Notes: generated by a model not told the origin, from the sequence alone. A DNA stretch of 64,000 nucleotides from Paenibacillus camerounensis (GCF_000723885.1 NZ_CCDG010000025.1:35520-99519), one strand, 5' to 3'. Positions 46,317 to 54,841 are shown, counted from the first letter of the stretch. A program made the numbers and translations.

Positions 46317-46360
46317 GCCGGCTGCGGTTAAGGGAACCCCCTTACCGCAGCCGGCTTTTT
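46317..46360 (+). terminator. Terminator between the ThrE pair and the acetyltransferase
   Basis: GCCGGCTGCGGTTAAGGG pairs with CCCTTACCGCAGCCGGC around a short loop, followed by TTTTT. Confidence 0.92.
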
Positions 46361-46371
46361 CTATGACAGGA

Positions 46372-46911
46372 TCAGCTGTTTGAATGATCTGCCGGTACGA
46401 TTATTTTCTGGTAGCTGGCGATATCCAGCCATCTTCCGAACTTACGGCCAATCTGCCTGAACAGGGCACTCTGCTCGTAGCCGTGTCTGATGAACAGACG
46501 GCGGCTGGGTTCATTGTCTGAACAGACGGTGGCAACCAGAGCATGGAATTGGAGGGCAGCCGCTTTTTGCTCTATGAACATTAATGCCTGCCCGCCAATC
46601 CCCCGCCCGCCGCTGTCCGGACTCAGATAAATACTGATTTCACCGGAAGTATCATAAGCCTGCTTATTCTTATGCCTCGTTATCAGGACATAACCCGCTA
46701 AACTGCCTGCCTGCATAATGGCATAGGATTTGAAGCGCGGATCGCCGCTTAATACGGATTGTCTCATTTCGTCAAGAGTCAAAGGCTCCGTATGGAATGA
46801 GACGGTCGTATTTAGCACGTAATAATTATAAATATCCAGCACACCGGCCAGATGCTCTTCTGTCATCTCCTCAAAAAGCAGGCCAACCCCGATTGTTTCG
46901 CTTTCCCCCAT
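46372..46911 (-). CDS. GNAT family acetyltransferase (phosphinothricin-acetyltransferase-like)
   Basis: A 179-residue GNAT protein. IYNYYVLNTTVSFHTEPLT (about 27-45) is the opening typical of the PAT/Bar/YwnH group, and SPDSGGRGIGGQAL (about 97-110) is the acetyl-CoA loop. Members acetylate amine groups of toxins such as phosphinothricin or methionine sulfone, but the substrate here is unknown. Its ATG lies three bases past the stop of the antiporter gene, with GGAGG inside that gene's end, so it is cotranscribed. Confidence 0.88.
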   Translation of the reverse strand: MGESETIGVGLLFEEMTEEHLAGVLDIYNYYVLNTTVSFHTEPLTLDEMRQSVLSGDPRFKSYAIMQAGSLAGYVLITRHKNKQAYDTSGEISIYLSPDSGGRGIGGQALMFIEQKAAALQFHALVATVCSDNEPSRRLFIRHGYEQSALFRQIGRKFGRWLDIASYQKIIVPADHSNS

Positions 46912-46913
46912 AG

Positions 46914-48938
46914 TTAATCCTCCCAGATTGATGTTTCCAGCTGATCCACGAACCGGCGCAGCCTGCCGGCAATCTTGAGATTGATCGCCCCGGTCTGATA
47001 CATCTGCTGTACCGTATCCCGCTGCTCCTGAATCGCCTTAAGCTTAAGCTCAAGCTTCTGATCGTCAACAATCCCGTCTTTGCTCCAGCCTTCCCCCTGC
47101 TCCAGCCTTGATTCGATTCGTTCATATTTATCGATAACCCGCTCGGCCGCCGCACGGTTCTCCTCATTGATCCCACTGGTGACTGCACTGACGGCAGCCT
47201 GGCACATAGCAATTTTGGCTTTGCGCGCCTCTTCCGCATTCTGGATCGCCTGCCTGCCGTCCTCACCGCTGAGCCTGCCGGTAAAGAGCCCCGAGAACAG
47301 CCGCTGAAGCTCGGTCAGCGAGAACTTCACATGCGTATCAAACCGCTGGCACAGGATGGATTCAGTATGATCCAGCATTTCCTCCATTTTCACTGCAACA
47401 GGGGCTGGAATCGTTCCGGTCTCTGTCATCCGCCTTAGCTCGGTGCGTTCCGCCTCAAGACCGTTCAGCCTCGCTTCGACGCCCAGGCGGCGCATTCGTT
47501 CTGCTGCCGGATCATTATCCTGCCTGAGCGCACAGATACGGTCAATCTTGTCGGTGAACTCCAGCAGCGCAGGCTGATTAGCGCGTTCCCCTGTCTCCGT
47601 GACAAGGCTCCGCAGCATGCTCATTCCTGCATCTATGACCACCGATCTTGCCGCCAGCTCTGTACTGCCTCCGCCTGCTGTCTGCAGAACCGTCTCTTCC
47701 GGATTGCCTGCCAGCAGCGGCAGCAGAATACTTGCAATTACCAGAGACATCAGAATAACACCGGCCGCAAGCGCAATGATTAAGTCGCGTTCAGGAAACG
47801 GGGTTCCGTCTCCCAATGCCAGAGGTATAGAGAACGCACCGGCCAGTGTAACGGCTCCCCGGACACCTGAGACAGAGGTAATCACCAGGGATTTGAGCGG
47901 GGTCCGCTTGTCCTTAAACCTCAGATTTTCAATCAGGGAATACAGATACACCCAGACAAAGCGCAGCACAATCAGAAGGGCGGTAATGACCAGCACATAC
48001 CCGAATACCATAAAATTGTTAATTGACTCATCCCGGTAAATCACCTCAACGACATCCGGCACCGACACCCCAAGAATCAGAAAGACCAAGCCGTTCAGTA
48101 CAAACAGCAGGACTGACCAGGTGCTCGCCGATACCAGCTGCAGCTTGTATTGCGGAGAAGCGGCCCGGTCCTTCTCAATCGCATATACAACCCCGCCTGC
48201 AACAACGGCAAGAATGCCGGAGACCCCGATCTCCTCACTAACCAGATAGATAATGAACGGAGTAAGAATCTGCAGCAGAACGTGCATAGTAACATCTTCC
48301 ATGCCAAACCGGCGCAGGAACACACTTAGGCGGATCAGCAAAAAAGATAGTATCGCCCCCAGCAGCAGCCCTCCGGCAGCAATGATAACAAAGCTCAGAC
48401 CCGCCTTCGGCAGCGAAAATACACCGGTGACCGCAGCGGCAATCGCAAACTTGAAGGCAACCAGGCCGGAGGCATCATTCATCAGCGACTCCCCTTCAAG
48501 AATCCGGTGGATGCTGCCAGGCAGATGCACTCTTCCGGCCAGCGAGCCTACCGCGACCGCATCAGTCGGCGAGAGGATCGCCGCCAGCGCAAAAGCCGCC
48601 GCCAGCGGAATGGACGGAATCATCCAATTGATGGCATATCCCGCAACAACCACAGTGACAAACACCAGCCCCAGCGCCAGCAGCAGAATCGGCGCCCGCA
48701 GATTCCACAGCTCCCCGCGGGGTGTCCGCCTGCCGTCGTTGAAGAGCAGCGGGGCAATGAATAACACAAAGAAAAGCTCAGGCTCAAAATGCATATGTAT
48801 CCCCGTAGGAACCAGTGCGGCGATAACGCCAAGTCCGATCTGGATCAGGGGAACCGGCACAAAAGGAATGAACCTGTTCACAACATTGGATGCCGCAATG
48901 AGCCCCAGCATTAACAGTACCGCAAGAAAAGTTTCCAA
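46914..48938 (-). CDS. Na+/H+ antiporter of the CPA1 family (NhaK/NhaP-like)
   Basis: A 674-residue protein with about 12 membrane helices (residues 1-400) and a long cytoplasmic C-terminal part (about 415-674) rich in charged helices. FALAAILSPTDAVAVGSLAG (about 117-136) carries the conserved transport Asp, and GESLMNDASGLVAF (about 149-162) the second signature with Asn-Asp. The frame opens with a TTG preceded by a GGAG site. B. subtilis NhaK (YvgP) is of similar size and moves Na+ and K+. It is followed without a gap by an acetyltransferase gene. Confidence 0.92.
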   Translation of the reverse strand: METFLAVLLMLGLIAASNVVNRFIPFVPVPLIQIGLGVIAALVPTGIHMHFEPELFFVLFIAPLLFNDGRRTPRGELWNLRAPILLLALGLVFVTVVVAGYAINWMIPSIPLAAAFALAAILSPTDAVAVGSLAGRVHLPGSIHRILEGESLMNDASGLVAFKFAIAAAVTGVFSLPKAGLSFVIIAAGGLLLGAILSFLLIRLSVFLRRFGMEDVTMHVLLQILTPFIIYLVSEEIGVSGILAVVAGGVVYAIEKDRAASPQYKLQLVSASTWSVLLFVLNGLVFLILGVSVPDVVEVIYRDESINNFMVFGYVLVITALLIVLRFVWVYLYSLIENLRFKDKRTPLKSLVITSVSGVRGAVTLAGAFSIPLALGDGTPFPERDLIIALAAGVILMSLVIASILLPLLAGNPEETVLQTAGGGSTELAARSVVIDAGMSMLRSLVTETGERANQPALLEFTDKIDRICALRQDNDPAAERMRRLGVEARLNGLEAERTELRRMTETGTIPAPVAVKMEEMLDHTESILCQRFDTHVKFSLTELQRLFSGLFTGRLSGEDGRQAIQNAEEARKAKIAMCQAAVSAVTSGINEENRAAAERVIDKYERIESRLEQGEGWSKDGIVDDQKLELKLKAIQEQRDTVQQMYQTGAINLKIAGRLRRFVDQLETSIWED

Positions 48939-48982
48939 GCTGCCTCAGCTCCATTCCATACAATTTCCCTTCATTATATCTC

Positions 48983-49018
48983 AAAAAGAGGCATGGCCGC
49001 ATCATCCGGCTATGCCTC
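48983..49018 (-). terminator. Terminator after the YwnB-like gene
   Basis: GAGGCATAGCCG and CGGCCATGCCTC pair (one mismatch) followed by TTTTTG on the minus strand. Confidence 0.85.
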
Positions 49019-49055
49019 CTGCACACTAATTAATCAGTCACCATTCACTTGCGGC

Positions 49056-49691
49056 TCAGGACTCGGAAACAACCGTGAACCGTTCCCCGATATGCTGCGG
49101 CTGTTCGAGCTCATCTACAATAGCAATAGCGTAATCTGCATAGCTGACATAGCTTTCACCCTTGGAGTTGGCCAGCAGATGATCCTTACCCTTGGTGTAG
49201 GAACCGGTTCTAGCCCCAACAGCAAAGTTTGCGGACGGGCTGACAAAGGTCCATTTCAGACCTTCCGTGCCCTGCAGAATTTCAAGATTTTTTCCTTGGT
49301 TCAGCGCGGTCGGCTTAACGAAGTCCGGGAAGCCCGGCGTCTCTACTACTCTGGTTGTTTTGGCTTCATCCACAAACAGGCTGCCCGCTCCGCCGACGAC
49401 GATCAGCCGTGTTCCCTTAGCATCCTTAAGCGCATTAATCAGCACATTTCCGGCATCCACATGCAGATGCTCCTGGCCGAACGGCGCGCCGAAAGCATTG
49501 ACTACGGCATCAAAAATCTGCAAATCAGCACCTGACAGCTCAAAAACATCCTTTTCCAAAACGGCTGCTCGGCTGTCTGTTACTTTTGCAGCGCTGCGGA
49601 CAATGGCGGTAACCTCATGGCCCCTGTCCAGCGCCTCCTTAACAATCTCGCTTCCGGCCTTGCCGCCTGCTCCTATAACTGCAATTTTCAT
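49056..49691 (-). CDS. NAD(P)-dependent oxidoreductase, YwnB-like atypical SDR
   Basis: A 211-residue Rossmann protein. KIAVIGAGGKAGSEIVKEAL (about 2-21) is the dinucleotide loop (GxGGxxG), and VVGGAGSLF (about 103-111) a second conserved segment; it is of the NAD(P)H-binding atypical SDR type similar to B. subtilis YwnB (about 213 residues). It follows the CatE homologue by 20 bases with a TGGAGGG site, so both should be in one transcript. An operator-bearing promoter lies upstream of that operon. In B. subtilis ywnB neighbours the Rrf2 gene ywnA, as a homologue does here about 2 kb away. Confidence 0.86.
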   Translation of the reverse strand: MKIAVIGAGGKAGSEIVKEALDRGHEVTAIVRSAAKVTDSRAAVLEKDVFELSGADLQIFDAVVNAFGAPFGQEHLHVDAGNVLINALKDAKGTRLIVVGGAGSLFVDEAKTTRVVETPGFPDFVKPTALNQGKNLEILQGTEGLKWTFVSPSANFAVGARTGSYTKGKDHLLANSKGESYVSYADYAIAIVDELEQPQHIGERFTVVSES

Positions 49692-49711
49692 CGTTTATCC
49701 CTCCAGGTCTA

Positions 49712-50584
49712 TTAGTGCTTCTTATGGTGCACAGTCAGGTGAATGCCGACATTCCACGGGTCTGTTAAAATAACCCCGTCTGCTGTATCCGTCACCGGAT
49801 AACCGGCCTCCCTCACCCGCAGTGCAACTTCTTCAACCTCATGTACGCCGGGCAGCTCCAGCGTGAAATAATCAATGCCCGGAGCATTATCCGGAGTTGC
49901 AGGCGCACCTTGGCCTGCCCAGATGTTCAGCCCCATATGGTGGTGGTAGCCGCCGGCCGATATAAACAGCGCTGAATTACCGTAATGGGTCGTCGGCTCA
50001 AAGCCTAGCGCATCCACATAGAACTTCTTGGCCTCAGCCAGATCTCCGACATGAAAATGCACATGCCCGATCACTGTACCTGCAGGCAGACCCTTCCAGG
50101 TAAGACCTTCTGAAGCAGCCAGCAGTCCGTCTACATCCACCGGATCAGTGGTCATCACGTAATCTCCGGCAGAGTCCCGCTGCCAGGTATCACGCGGACG
50201 GTCACGGTAGAGTTCAATCCCGTTGTTGTCCGGGTCCTGAATATATAGGGCTTCACTGACCAGATGGTCGCCTTGCCCGATCTCCATCTCTGAGTCAATC
50301 AGATTGCGCAGCACCAGCCCGAGACTTGGCCGGTCGGGCAACAGAATGGCGAAGTGGAATAATCCCGCACCTTTACGGCTTAACACCTGCGGATGTTCAA
50401 TTTCACGCAGGTTCAGCAGTACCCGCTGCCCGTCTGCCGTCATTTCCGCCTCCCGGCCATGCCGGCGCAGAACCTGCAGCCCCACAACATTCTGATAAAA
50501 GGCAAGCGAGCGTTCAAGGTTGCTTACTCTAATCTTTACTAGACCAATCTCCGTTGTCTCGTGTAATACCGCTGTTGCCGTCAT
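49712..50584 (-). CDS. VOC-family dioxygenase/glyoxalase-like protein (CatE-like)
   Basis: A 290-residue protein with two vicinal-oxygen-chelate modules. The first (about 8-130) has IRVSNLERSLAFYQNVVGL and NLREIEHPQVL; the second (about 165-290) has HVHFHVGDLAEAKKFYVDALGF and GLNIWAGQG, with metal-ligand candidates His, His and Glu (FTLELPG). Length and layout match B. subtilis CatE-type catechol-2,3-dioxygenases, which respond to quinones and catechol. Substrate not proved. The gene heads an operon with the YwnB-like oxidoreductase; a strong promoter and a palindromic operator lie upstream. Confidence 0.88.
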   Translation of the reverse strand: MTATAVLHETTEIGLVKIRVSNLERSLAFYQNVVGLQVLRRHGREAEMTADGQRVLLNLREIEHPQVLSRKGAGLFHFAILLPDRPSLGLVLRNLIDSEMEIGQGDHLVSEALYIQDPDNNGIELYRDRPRDTWQRDSAGDYVMTTDPVDVDGLLAASEGLTWKGLPAGTVIGHVHFHVGDLAEAKKFYVDALGFEPTTHYGNSALFISAGGYHHHMGLNIWAGQGAPATPDNAPGIDYFTLELPGVHEVEEVALRVREAGYPVTDTADGVILTDPWNVGIHLTVHHKKH

Positions 50585-50668
50585 ATGGAATCCCTCCTGA
50601 AAGTAGCTGCCTCCGCTGAACCTTTAATTGCAGCTTAGTCTTGGCTTCTGCTATTATTATCATTCACT

Positions 50669-50687
50669 TGTAACTTAATCAGTTACA
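50669..50687. promoter_or_regulatory. Palindromic operator of the catE-ywnB operon
   Basis: TGTAACT-TAATC-AGTTACA, a perfect seven-base inverted repeat. It lies 15-33 bases downstream of the -10. The same architecture occurs before the Rrf2 gene at 52051-52069 and a weaker one before the nitroreductase. AGTTACATTTTAA is shared exactly with the Rrf2 site. Confidence 0.82.
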
Positions 50688-50701
50688 TTTTAACTAACTT
50701 T

Positions 50702-50730
50702 ATTATAGTTGCACTCCATAAGTTTGTCAA
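50702..50730 (-). promoter_or_regulatory. Sigma-A promoter of the catE-ywnB operon
   Basis: On the minus strand TTGACA (50725-50730) and TATAAT (50702-50707) are both perfect hexamers with a 17-base spacer. The TGCAACTATAATA containing the -10 is also found at the Rrf2 operator. Confidence 0.85.
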
Positions 50731-50745
50731 TTACTTTAACAATCT

Positions 50746-51174
50746 CTATTTAATAATCTTGTCTGCCCTATAGATCCGGTTTAGCTCTGTTACAGCGTGG
50801 ACCCATGCCATCATTTCTGCCCTGCTAAATTTAAACTCATTATCCACTTTAAAAAACGGCAGCCTATGCCCGGTAAAGATTCCGTTATTACTGAGGATTG
50901 CATTTTCCGCTTTTATAATGTTAATGATCTGATCCTCTTCCAGACCAAGCAGCTGCGCTGCTTCCTGGATATTCAACACTTCTTTGCCCTCTGACTTTAT
51001 CTTCACCTGCAGCTCAGACTGAGCCTCCGCTTCAATCTGTGTCTGCGCTACCGCCGCCTGTACGGCCTTATCACTGCTCTCTGCACGTTCACTGCTGATA
51101 ATGAGACAGCCAATGATAAAGGAAATCCCCAATATCAGACTTGAGCCAAGCATGGCTAGATCATTATTCTTCAT
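50746..51174 (-). CDS. Membrane-anchored small protein with helix-turn-helix-like domain
   Basis: A 142-residue protein with one membrane helix (about 8-27), an acidic linker and a C-terminal part (about 66-140) with LNIQEAAQLLGLEEDQIINI, a helix-turn-helix or excisionase-like pattern, then GHRLPFFKVDNEFKFSRAEM. This would place the DNA-binding-like domain on the cytoplasmic side. I know no named family; similar membrane-anchored HTH proteins are known in Paenibacillus and Bacillus. Read on the minus strand upstream of the catE promoter. Confidence 0.72.
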   Translation of the reverse strand: MKNNDLAMLGSSLILGISFIIGCLIISSERAESSDKAVQAAVAQTQIEAEAQSELQVKIKSEGKEVLNIQEAAQLLGLEEDQIINIIKAENAILSNNGIFTGHRLPFFKVDNEFKFSRAEMMAWVHAVTELNRIYRADKIIK

Positions 51175-51299
51175 ATGTATTCTGTCTCCCTTATTTCATA
51201 TTTCCGGTATGCCCGGCCTCTTCTCTCCCTGCCACAGCGGCTCTCTTCATGTAAGTCTAAAGGGTATGGAATATTATGTAAAGAAATGCTTCTGCCGGC

Positions 51300-51331
51300 A
51301 AAAAAGTAGCCCCGCCGGTATCCGGCAGGGC
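51300..51331 (-). terminator. Terminator hairpin in the 51175-51587 gap
   Basis: GCCCTGCCGG-ATA-CCGGCGGGGC (one G-T pair) then TACTTTTTT on the minus strand. Confidence 0.75.
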
Positions 51332-51439
51332 CAAGGTCTATTATAAGGGGGTCATGTGATTACTATAACGGCCGAACCTTAAAAACGGATGAACCGCACA
51401 TAAAGGTTTTATGAAATGAGTTCAATTAAAAAAGCAAAC

Positions 51440-51470
51440 AAAAAGACCCTGCCGAGGCACGACAGGATCT
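51440..51470 (-). terminator. Terminator after the Rrf2 gene
   Basis: AGATCCTGTCG and CGGCAGGGTCT pair (two G-T pairs) then TTTTTG on the minus strand. It is about 120 bases past the stop at 51588. Confidence 0.75.
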
Positions 51471-51587
51471 ATCAAAATGCATCCACTGGGGGGTGGAGAT
51501 CTCAACTATACTCCCCAAACCTTAAAATAAGATAAAATCCCGCTGAAAGCTAACTTAAAATTCTAAAAAAGACACATATTTGCTACA

Positions 51588-52010
51588 TTAACTGACGGGA
51601 ATCTGGTCCACAATCAGATCAAGCGTAACCTCCTGCAGCACCTTCTCCATCGCTTTCTGCGCCATCGAAAAGACCGGAACAATCGCACCGGCAATGTTCT
51701 TGCCGACCGGACACTCCGGATTCGGATGATCATGCACCGAGAATAAGCCATCTTCATCTACAGCGTTCACAGCACGGTATATTTCCAAAAGGGTAATTTC
51801 TGCTGCGCTGCGCGTAAGCTTGGCACCGGCTACACCGGGACGGACCTCCACCAGCCCTGCCTTGTTAAGCATACCGGTAAGCCGCCGGATCACGACCGGA
51901 TTGGTATTTACACTGCCGGCAATCCACTCGGAGGTGCTTTTTCCATCCTTATTACTGTCAATTAGCGTCAAAATATGAATAGCGACCGCAAAGCGGGTGC
52001 TGATGTTCAT
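51588..52010 (-). CDS. Rrf2-family transcriptional regulator (YwnA-like)
   Basis: A 140-residue regulator. The winged helix is at about residues 1-75 (MNISTRFAVAIHILTLID, SVNTNPVVIRRLTGML). Only one Cys is visible in the C-terminal part (PECPVG), so it does not carry the three-Cys cluster of the iron-sulfur members; it resembles B. subtilis YwnA. The ATG at 52010 is chosen because AAAGGAG precedes it. Its promoter has a palindromic operator that overlaps the -10, so it is probably self-repressing, and the same operator controls the catE-ywnB operon. Redox- or electrophile-sensing is inferred. Confidence 0.88.
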   Translation of the reverse strand: MNISTRFAVAIHILTLIDSNKDGKSTSEWIAGSVNTNPVVIRRLTGMLNKAGLVEVRPGVAGAKLTRSAAEITLLEIYRAVNAVDEDGLFSVHDHPNPECPVGKNIAGAIVPVFSMAQKAMEKVLQEVTLDLIVDQIPVS

Positions 52011-52050
52011 GAGTATCTCTCCTTTAGGGCCTTCGGACAAAAGCTATAGA

Positions 52051-52069
52051 TGCAACTATAATAGTTACA
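52051..52069. promoter_or_regulatory. Palindromic operator of the Rrf2 gene
   Basis: TGCAACT-ATAAT-AGTTACA, a 7-5-7 inverted repeat with one mismatch, overlapping the -10 of the regulator's own promoter. It matches the site at 50669-50687. Confidence 0.82.
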
Positions 52070-52086
52070 TTTTAAACTATTGTCAA
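52058..52086 (-). promoter_or_regulatory. Sigma-A promoter of the Rrf2 gene
   Basis: On the minus strand TTGACA (52081-52086) and TATTAT (52058-52063), 17-base spacer. The -35 lies in the 3' end of the HEAT-repeat gene. Confidence 0.82.
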
Positions 52087-52860
52087 TCCCGCAAGCAGCT
52101 CCTGAACCTGCTCGGGATATTTTTTACTGAGCCGCGCCTTGCCCAGATTCTCCTTTACGACCCGGAGCATCCTGGCATCGCCGCTCTCTCCCAGCCTGCG
52201 CAGCAGGGCGAATCCGGCCTCCGGTTCGCCGGCTGCAAATAGGCTGAGACTATATTCCAGACCCTTGGACAATACGCGGAAATGCTCAGGATCACAGCCT
52301 TGCGTCTTCCCTTGAATAATGCCATCCGTTATTTCACCTGCCAGCTCCAGACAATACAGCATTTGACGGCTGGTTGTGAGCAGTGGCGGATGAGCCAGGC
52401 CGGCCAGGAAAGCACGCTGCTCCAAAACAGAAGCATTGGGCCTCCAGCCGTCCAGCAGCTCCTGCAGCAGCCGGAAATCATCCTCCCCTATGTACTGTAA
52501 TCCGATTGCAGCCGCTTCACGGACTCTCCACCTCGGATCGTTCATGGCCGTTCGGAGTATGGCCCCGATCCGGCTGCGGCGTTCGTTGTCTGCGTAGCTG
52601 TAGTGGGCAGCACAGGCTTGAACGGCACAGAACGGGAGGTATTCACCGGGATCTCCGGTCCATTGTATAAGTAAAGACCATGCTGTATCTGTAATTTCCT
52701 TCTCGGCATAATACCTGGCAAACTGTGCTGCCAGCGCAAGATTAGCTCTAGGCCCGGGCAGGCCGCTGTTGCGCAGCATATATTCCTCAAGCTGCGGCCA
52801 GCACCCGCTGCTGTCAAGCAGCTCCTGCAACGGTTCAAATTGATCCTTTTTTCCGCTCAT
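52072..52860 (-). CDS. HEAT-repeat-like helical protein
   Basis: A 262-residue all-helical protein. The middle (about 105-145; AMNDPRWRVREAAAIGLQYI and DDFRLLQELLDGW) fits HEAT-repeat spacing, and similar helix pairs occur before and after it. Such proteins act in protein-protein contacts, and some are fused to or resemble DNA alkylation repair (AlkD-type) folds. No catalytic motif is seen. A GGGGCC-type ribosome site precedes the ATG. It reads into the promoter of the Rrf2 gene without a terminator. Confidence 0.72.
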   Translation of the reverse strand: MSGKKDQFEPLQELLDSSGCWPQLEEYMLRNSGLPGPRANLALAAQFARYYAEKEITDTAWSLLIQWTGDPGEYLPFCAVQACAAHYSYADNERRSRIGAILRTAMNDPRWRVREAAAIGLQYIGEDDFRLLQELLDGWRPNASVLEQRAFLAGLAHPPLLTTSRQMLYCLELAGEITDGIIQGKTQGCDPEHFRVLSKGLEYSLSLFAAGEPEAGFALLRRLGESGDARMLRVVKENLGKARLSKKYPEQVQELLAGLTIV

Positions 52861-52878
52861 TTATAAAGGCCCCTTTAA

Positions 52879-53112
52879 CTAGCAAATTTCACTGCCGCTG
52901 CGCGATCCCTTGTGGAAATAAGGATAATCAATCTGCTTCTTCACTTCCAGCATAGCCTCTTCACCAGCCAGCAGTGACAGCATGTACAACCCCGGGTCAA
53001 TAGAAGTGGAGACACCGCCGCCTGTGATAACATTTCAGTCTTGAACGATCCGCGCTTTTACAACATTGGAGCAGTACGGCGAGCAATAATAAAAGCTGCC
53101 CCGGACAGCCAT
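52879..53112 (-). pseudogene. Remnant of a DJ-1/PfpI (GATase1-like) gene
   Basis: The minus strand reads VITGGGVSTSIDPGLYML then a tail ending KGSRSGSEIC and a stop at 52879-52881, which is the C-terminal part of DJ-1/PfpI family proteins. In frame upstream, a TGA at 53035-53037 falls where a Gly or Trp codon is expected (RIVQD before it). Further upstream the family's N-terminal domain is missing; an ATG at 53112 begins a short Cys-rich segment. It is a decayed gene between the HEAT-repeat gene and map. Confidence 0.75.
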
Positions 53113-53172
53113 TGCCTGACTATTGCCGGTGCAGCCCTGATTACATCGCGATTTCCTGCTGTCTGTTAGTTC

Positions 53173-53919
53173 TTAAGCGCTCGTGAGGATAATCGGCTTG
53201 CCTTTGGTCACGATAATGGTATGCTCAAACTGGGCAACCCGGCTGCCGTCACCGACACTTAAGGTCCATCCGTCACTCTGCTGCTCTGCAAAATCCGCTC
53301 CGGTACTCAGGAAAGGCTCAACAGTAATGACCTGGCCTTCCTTAAGCACCGTCTGTACGCGCGGATTATAAAACGGCAGGATTTCAAACGGCTTCTCATG
53401 CAGCGCTTTGCCGATTCCATGGCTGCACAGGTTACGGATCACTTTATAGCCGCGTTTGCCGGCTTCGCGCTCCATCACCCGGCCGATCTCATTGACCTTC
53501 ATCCCCGCCCGCAGATGATTAATTACACTCATCATGGTCTCTTCCGTACTGCGGCAGAGGTGAATCAGCTTTTCATTATAAGGGGGCAGCTGAAAAGAAA
53601 CCCCGGCATCTGCATAATATCCGTTCAGCTCAGCCGATACATCAATGTTAATCAGGTCTCCGGGCTGAATCACCTTGGGGCCGGGAATACCGTGCGCAAC
53701 CTCATCATTGATACTGATACAGGTGCTTCCCGGAAAATCATAGGTGACCCGTGGTGCCGATCTGGCCCCGAAACGCTCCAGCAGCTCTTCCCCAATCTTA
53801 TCCAGCTCTGCCGTTGTCATACCCGGAACCACACTGCGCTTCATCTCTGCGATGGTATAGCCAACCACCTTCCCTGCTGCCTGCAGGCCCTGCAAATCAT
53901 GTGCGTTATCGCTGGTCAT
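53173..53919 (-). CDS. map: Methionine aminopeptidase, type I
   Basis: A 248-residue enzyme that removes the initiator Met from new proteins. GVIPG-type opening and NDEVAHGIPG (about 76-85), INIDVSAELNGYYADAG (about 95-111; metal Asp), CSHGIGKALHE (His, about 165-175), and EPFLST / QFEHTIIV (Glu ligands) form the dinuclear metal site. Length equals B. subtilis MapB-type (about 249). The ATG at 53919 has GGAAGTGG upstream; longer frames into the SGNH gene are not supported. It follows that gene's terminator. Confidence 0.94.
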   Translation of the reverse strand: MTSDNAHDLQGLQAAGKVVGYTIAEMKRSVVPGMTTAELDKIGEELLERFGARSAPRVTYDFPGSTCISINDEVAHGIPGPKVIQPGDLINIDVSAELNGYYADAGVSFQLPPYNEKLIHLCRSTEETMMSVINHLRAGMKVNEIGRVMEREAGKRGYKVIRNLCSHGIGKALHEKPFEILPFYNPRVQTVLKEGQVITVEPFLSTGADFAEQQSDGWTLSVGDGSRVAQFEHTIIVTKGKPIILTSA

Positions 53920-54058
53920 CTGTCCACTTCCTTCTGCATATTGATCGCTCAACGGTGAAAGTAAATTCCTATCCTCCATAACCGTATATATCCATCCATT
54001 ATAACAGTCCGGGGCAGCAGAATGAAATATAGACAGGATAATGCCATGCCTCAGATTC

Positions 54059-54097
54059 AAAAAAGACCGTTCCGCACACACGTACGGATCAGTCTTC
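54059..54097 (-). terminator. Terminator after the SGNH hydrolase gene
   Basis: AAGACTG and TCCG pair with CGGA and CGGTCTT (one mismatch), followed by TTTTTT on the minus strand. Confidence 0.8.
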
Positions 54098-54118
54098 TGT
54101 CTTACGCTGTTGTCTGGG

Positions 54119-54748
54119 CTAGCAGATAGCGCCGGCTGCTTTAAGCCAGGCTTCAGCAATCAGTGCATGCCCGGCAGGTGAAGGATGTACACCGTCACCC
54201 GCCCAGTATGCAGGCTCCGCCTGTACCGCAGCAGCTGCAAACAAGCCGTCTAACGGAACAAGCGCTGCACCGTATTCGCGCGCCAGTGAGCGCACGGCAT
54301 GAATTTTTGGATCAAGATCTGTGCGCCAGCCCTTCCGGTCTTCCGGCACAGGCAGCACAAAGGGCTCAATCAGAACGAGCTTAGCATCCGTTGCCGCCAG
54401 TGTACGCTCAATCAGGTCACGGTAAGCGGATTCAAATTCCTCTGACGTAGTTTCAAAGCCTGAGTCATACCAGCGCCAGGTATCATTGATTCCAATATAG
54501 ATGGATACCCAGTCCGGTTTCAGCTCAAGGCAGTCACTGTCCCAGCGGTGCTGCAAATCCGTTATCCTGTTGCCGTTGATCCCCCGGTTAAATACGGTCA
54601 GCTTTTTCTCCGGGTACAGCAGTCCTAATCTGGCAGCAGCCATCAGGGCATAGCCGCAACCCAGTGAAGCAGCATCACTATAATTACGTCCGCAGTCTGT
54701 GATGCTGTCGCCGATAAATACGATCACATCATTATCCTTGAATCCCAT
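54119..54748 (-). CDS. SGNH/GDSL-family esterase or lipase
   Basis: A 209-residue SGNH hydrolase. The catalytic Ser is in FIGDSITD (about 11-18), the oxyanion Gly/Asn in RGINGNRI and IYIGINDTWRW (about 95-105), and the His in GVHPSPAGHAL (about 188-198). It lacks a signal peptide. The ATG at 54748 has AGGAGG upstream; an upstream extension with hydrophobic residues is not supported. The family deacetylates sugars or cleaves esters; substrate unknown. Confidence 0.9.
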   Translation of the reverse strand: MGFKDNDVIVFIGDSITDCGRNYSDAASLGCGYALMAAARLGLLYPEKKLTVFNRGINGNRITDLQHRWDSDCLELKPDWVSIYIGINDTWRWYDSGFETTSEEFESAYRDLIERTLAATDAKLVLIEPFVLPVPEDRKGWRTDLDPKIHAVRSLAREYGAALVPLDGLFAAAAVQAEPAYWAGDGVHPSPAGHALIAEAWLKAAGAIC

Positions 54749-54841
54749 ACTATAAATCCTCCTATGACAAACCAGATTAATGCAAACAAGGATATTATAG
54801 CAAAGGGCAACGAATAGTACAGCGGATTTTTCCATAAATGC

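Larger units (their letters stand above)
51175..51587. other. Gene-free stretch with two minus-strand terminators
   Basis: No ORF supported. Two hairpins with T-runs are described separately. The 110 bases between them (51332-51439) show no coding signal; with a promoter it could yield a short RNA of about 140 bases on the minus strand, but I see no convincing promoter. Confidence 0.5.

Noticed and set aside
51332..51439. Possible small RNA between two terminators
   Set aside because: No recognisable promoter and no conserved hairpin beyond the terminators.
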